Under the pieces are notes generated by a model. It was not told the DNA's origin and made no database searches. It was given only the letters and a program-made list of their open reading frames with translations. A program made the translations under genes and the position numbers. This document shows positions 4,996 through 6,720 of a stretch of 6,720 nt of DNA, in pieces. This stretch comes from Vulcanimicrobiota bacterium. GTDB taxonomy: Bacteria > Vulcanimicrobiota > Vulcanimicrobiia > Vulcanimicrobiales > Vulcanimicrobiaceae. Each line of letters begins with the position of its first letter. The first letter of the stretch is position 1. Location: positions 1-6,720 of the forward strand of contig JAFAMS010000032.1 in assembly GCA_019233165.1 (NCBI GenBank), in the 5' to 3' direction.

Positions 4996-6720
4996 GTGAA
5001 CGGCGCCCTAGCCCCCTCGCTTTCCTCTCCCGCCGCCGGGCTGACCCGCCTCTCGCTGCTCGACCGCATTGCGATTCTCGGCATTGCCGCGCAGTTTGCG
5101 GTAATGGTTACGATCTCGTACGTTCTGTGGGAACGCCACGGGCTGACGGGCGATTTCGCCGGCTTCTTTCACGGATGGAGCTCGATCGCGCGCGGCGACT
5201 TGAATCCGTGGCAGCAAGACGCAGCGAACATGCGCTACTTGCAAAACCACGGCGAGCTGATAACCTATCTCTTTGCGCCCGTCTATTGGTTGATCCCGAA
5301 CGGATTCGGCCTCCGGCTCATTCAGGATTCCTCCGCTGCCGGGATCAGCATCGTAAGCTGGCTCTGGGTCCGCGAGCTCCTCGCGAGCGCGCGGCTCGCG
5401 CGTACGCTCGCATTGCCGCTCGGGCTCACGGCGCTCGTTCTGATCGTGCTCGATCCGTGGCCGATTTGGTCGAACGCGTTCGATTTTCACTGGCAAGCGA
5501 CGGGAACGTTCTTCATGCTCGCCGCCGCGTATGCGTTTTTTCGCCGGAATCTGGTCCTCGGTTTTGCTGCCTGCATTCTGACCGTCCTCACCGGCGACGT
5601 GATGGCGACGATCCTGGCGGGGCTGGGACTTTCGATGCTCTTCGTCGGCCGCGTCCGGCTCGCGGGCGCGGGCGTGCTGCTCCTCGCCGTCGGCTCGTTC
5701 TTTCTGATCCATCGGCTCGGAGGCGGGCTCGGATACGCGGCGAGCGGCGGCGGTCTCGAGATGTTGTACGGCGATCTGTTCGCACCGGAACATCCGCACG
5801 ACGTCACCGCGGCAGGGCTGATTGCGTTCATGCTGACCCATCCGCAAAACGTACTGGCCGCGCTCGCGCGCAACGGCAACGAGATCTATGCCAATCTTGC
5901 GCCGGCCGGACTCGTCGGCGTCTTCTATCCGTGGTCGTGGGGCGTCTGCTTGGTCACGCTCCTCGAGAACGATCTGGCGAACGGACGGCTTTTCGCGCAG
6001 CCGTCGTTCCAATCGTTTCCGCTGTATGCGTTTACCGCCGTCGGCACGAGCGCGCTGCTCGTCGCGCTCGCTTCGCGCGAGCGCGCCGCGTGGCCGGCCC
6101 GCATCGCGTGCGCGCTCCTTTCGCTCAACGCGCTCGCGTGGGCCGCGGTCTGGCTGCCGCACATCCCGAGCCGCTGGATCCTCGTTCGACCGAATGCCGC
6201 TGCGGAGCTGACGCGGATCAACCGAACGATCCCCTGGAATCAGGAAGTGATCGGAGGGGAGGCGTTTCTCGGTCTTTTCGCCGACCGTCCGGTCTATTAC
6301 AACTCGATCCACCCGGATTTTCCGCTGGACACGAACCCGGTTAACGTCGTGATCGCGCCCTACGACGGCGTGAACGCACTGACCGCAAACGCCGATCTTT
6401 CAAGAATCGCCGCGCTCGGCCGGCGTCCCGGCGCACGACTCGTTTCGCACAACGACGGCGTCTGGTGGTTCTCGTACGCGCCCAAACCCGGCGAGCGGTG
6501 GCTCCCGCTCCCGATGGGCGCCGAGCGAATCCCCGCGTGGACGCTCGATGGGATCTCGGGACGCGCGACGCTCGAAGGGCCGGAAGCAACATGGAGAATC
6601 GAATACGCCGGCGAGCGCGGCGACGTCTTCGAAAACGATTATTGGCGCGTTCCGGTCGGCCGTTACAACGCGGTCGTCGACATCGAGTCGGACGAGCAGG
6701 TCATCTTGGAAGTGCGGAAC
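4996..6720 (+). CDS. DUF2079-family polytopic membrane protein, N-terminal 575 residues (C-terminus outside the window)
   Basis: The reading frame is open from GTG 4996 to the window edge with no stop. DUF2079 proteins are large membrane proteins thought to be related to GT-C glycosyltransferases; their biochemical role is unproven. Seen: TM1 at about 23-45; the first outer loop with LTGDFAGFFHGWSSIARGD (50-68), aligning with the family's Asp-containing loop at Asp53; HGELITYLFAPVYWLIP (85-101) and RLIQ (107-110), which match the family's H-x-x-P / lpp / Q-all pattern; AFDFHWQATGTFFMLAAAYAF (161-181), the FDFH motif; TGD (199-201); and, after the last helix, TIPWNQEVIGGEAFLGLFADRPVYY (411-435), the soluble segment that in this family follows the last helix. 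Residues 500-575 begin a beta-rich domain cut by the edge. Start: GTG 4996 keeps TM1 whole; GTG 4954 and ATG 5104 are alternatives, and none has a well-spaced ribosome-binding site. It diverges from the operon, so co-function with the GT-C gene is inferred from neighbourhood only. Confidence 0.85.
   Translation, partial: MNGALAPSLSSPAAGLTRLSLLDRIAILGIAAQFAVMVTISYVLWERHGLTGDFAGFFHGWSSIARGDLNPWQQDAANMRYLQNHGELITYLFAPVYWLIPNGFGLRLIQDSSAAGISIVSWLWVRELLASARLARTLALPLGLTALVLIVLDPWPIWSNAFDFHWQATGTFFMLAAAYAFFRRNLVLGFAACILTVLTGDVMATILAGLGLSMLFVGRVRLAGAGVLLLAVGSFFLIHRLGGGLGYAASGGGLEMLYGDLFAPEHPHDVTAAGLIAFMLTHPQNVLAALARNGNEIYANLAPAGLVGVFYPWSWGVCLVTLLENDLANGRLFAQPSFQSFPLYAFTAVGTSALLVALASRERAAWPARIACALLSLNALAWAAVWLPHIPSRWILVRPNAAAELTRINRTIPWNQEVIGGEAFLGLFADRPVYYNSIHPDFPLDTNPVNVVIAPYDGVNALTANADLSRIAALGRRPGARLVSHNDGVWWFSYAPKPGERWLPLPMGAERIPAWTLDGISGRATLEGPEATWRIEYAGERGDVFENDYWRVPVGRYNAVVDIESDEQVILEVRN

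Noticed and set aside
5008..6312. Long minus-strand open frame of 434 codons opposite the DUF2079 gene.
   Set aside because: Same Arg/Glu-rich low-complexity character; the opposite strand encodes a convincing polytopic membrane protein with family motifs.

Overview
The window is GC-rich bacterial DNA, densely coding, with five protein genes and essentially one intergenic gap. Weak ribosome-binding sites, GTG (and probably CTG) starts, 4-base gene overlaps and a lipoprotein signal fit a GC-rich, environmental-type bacterium. I cannot place it firmly. Candidatus Eremiobacterota or a similar GC-rich phylum is only a guess from general style. I see no RNA genes, insertion sequences, CRISPR arrays or tRNAs.

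Layout: a four-gene block on the minus strand fills 1-4932, read right to left. It runs: a six-repeat beta-propeller-like lipoprotein (4075-4932), a large GT-C-type membrane glycosyltransferase-like protein with a long extracytoplasmic C-terminus (1883-4078), an FkbM-like SAM-dependent methyltransferase (1059-1886), and a MurJ/MviN-family lipid flippase (1-1062, running off the left edge). All three internal junctions are 4-base overlaps of the form NTGA (CTGA, GTGA, ATGA), so the block is almost certainly one translationally coupled operon. On the plus strand, diverging from it, is a DUF2079-family polytopic membrane protein (4996-6720, running off the right edge).

Working picture (inference): two multi-pass membrane proteins of glycosyltransferase-like type, a methyltransferase and a MOP-superfamily flippase form a plausible module for building, decorating and translocating a lipid-linked or surface glycan. 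The propeller lipoprotein would be an accessory surface or periplasmic factor. The flippase keeps the MurJ fold signatures but, aligned by eye, lacks several arginines considered essential in E. coli MurJ. Its substrate may therefore not be ordinary lipid II, and the cell may carry another, canonical MurJ elsewhere.

Long open frames opposite the real genes (for example 37-1071 plus, 5008-6312 minus) are composition artefacts: arginine-rich, low-complexity translations lying antisense to well-supported genes.
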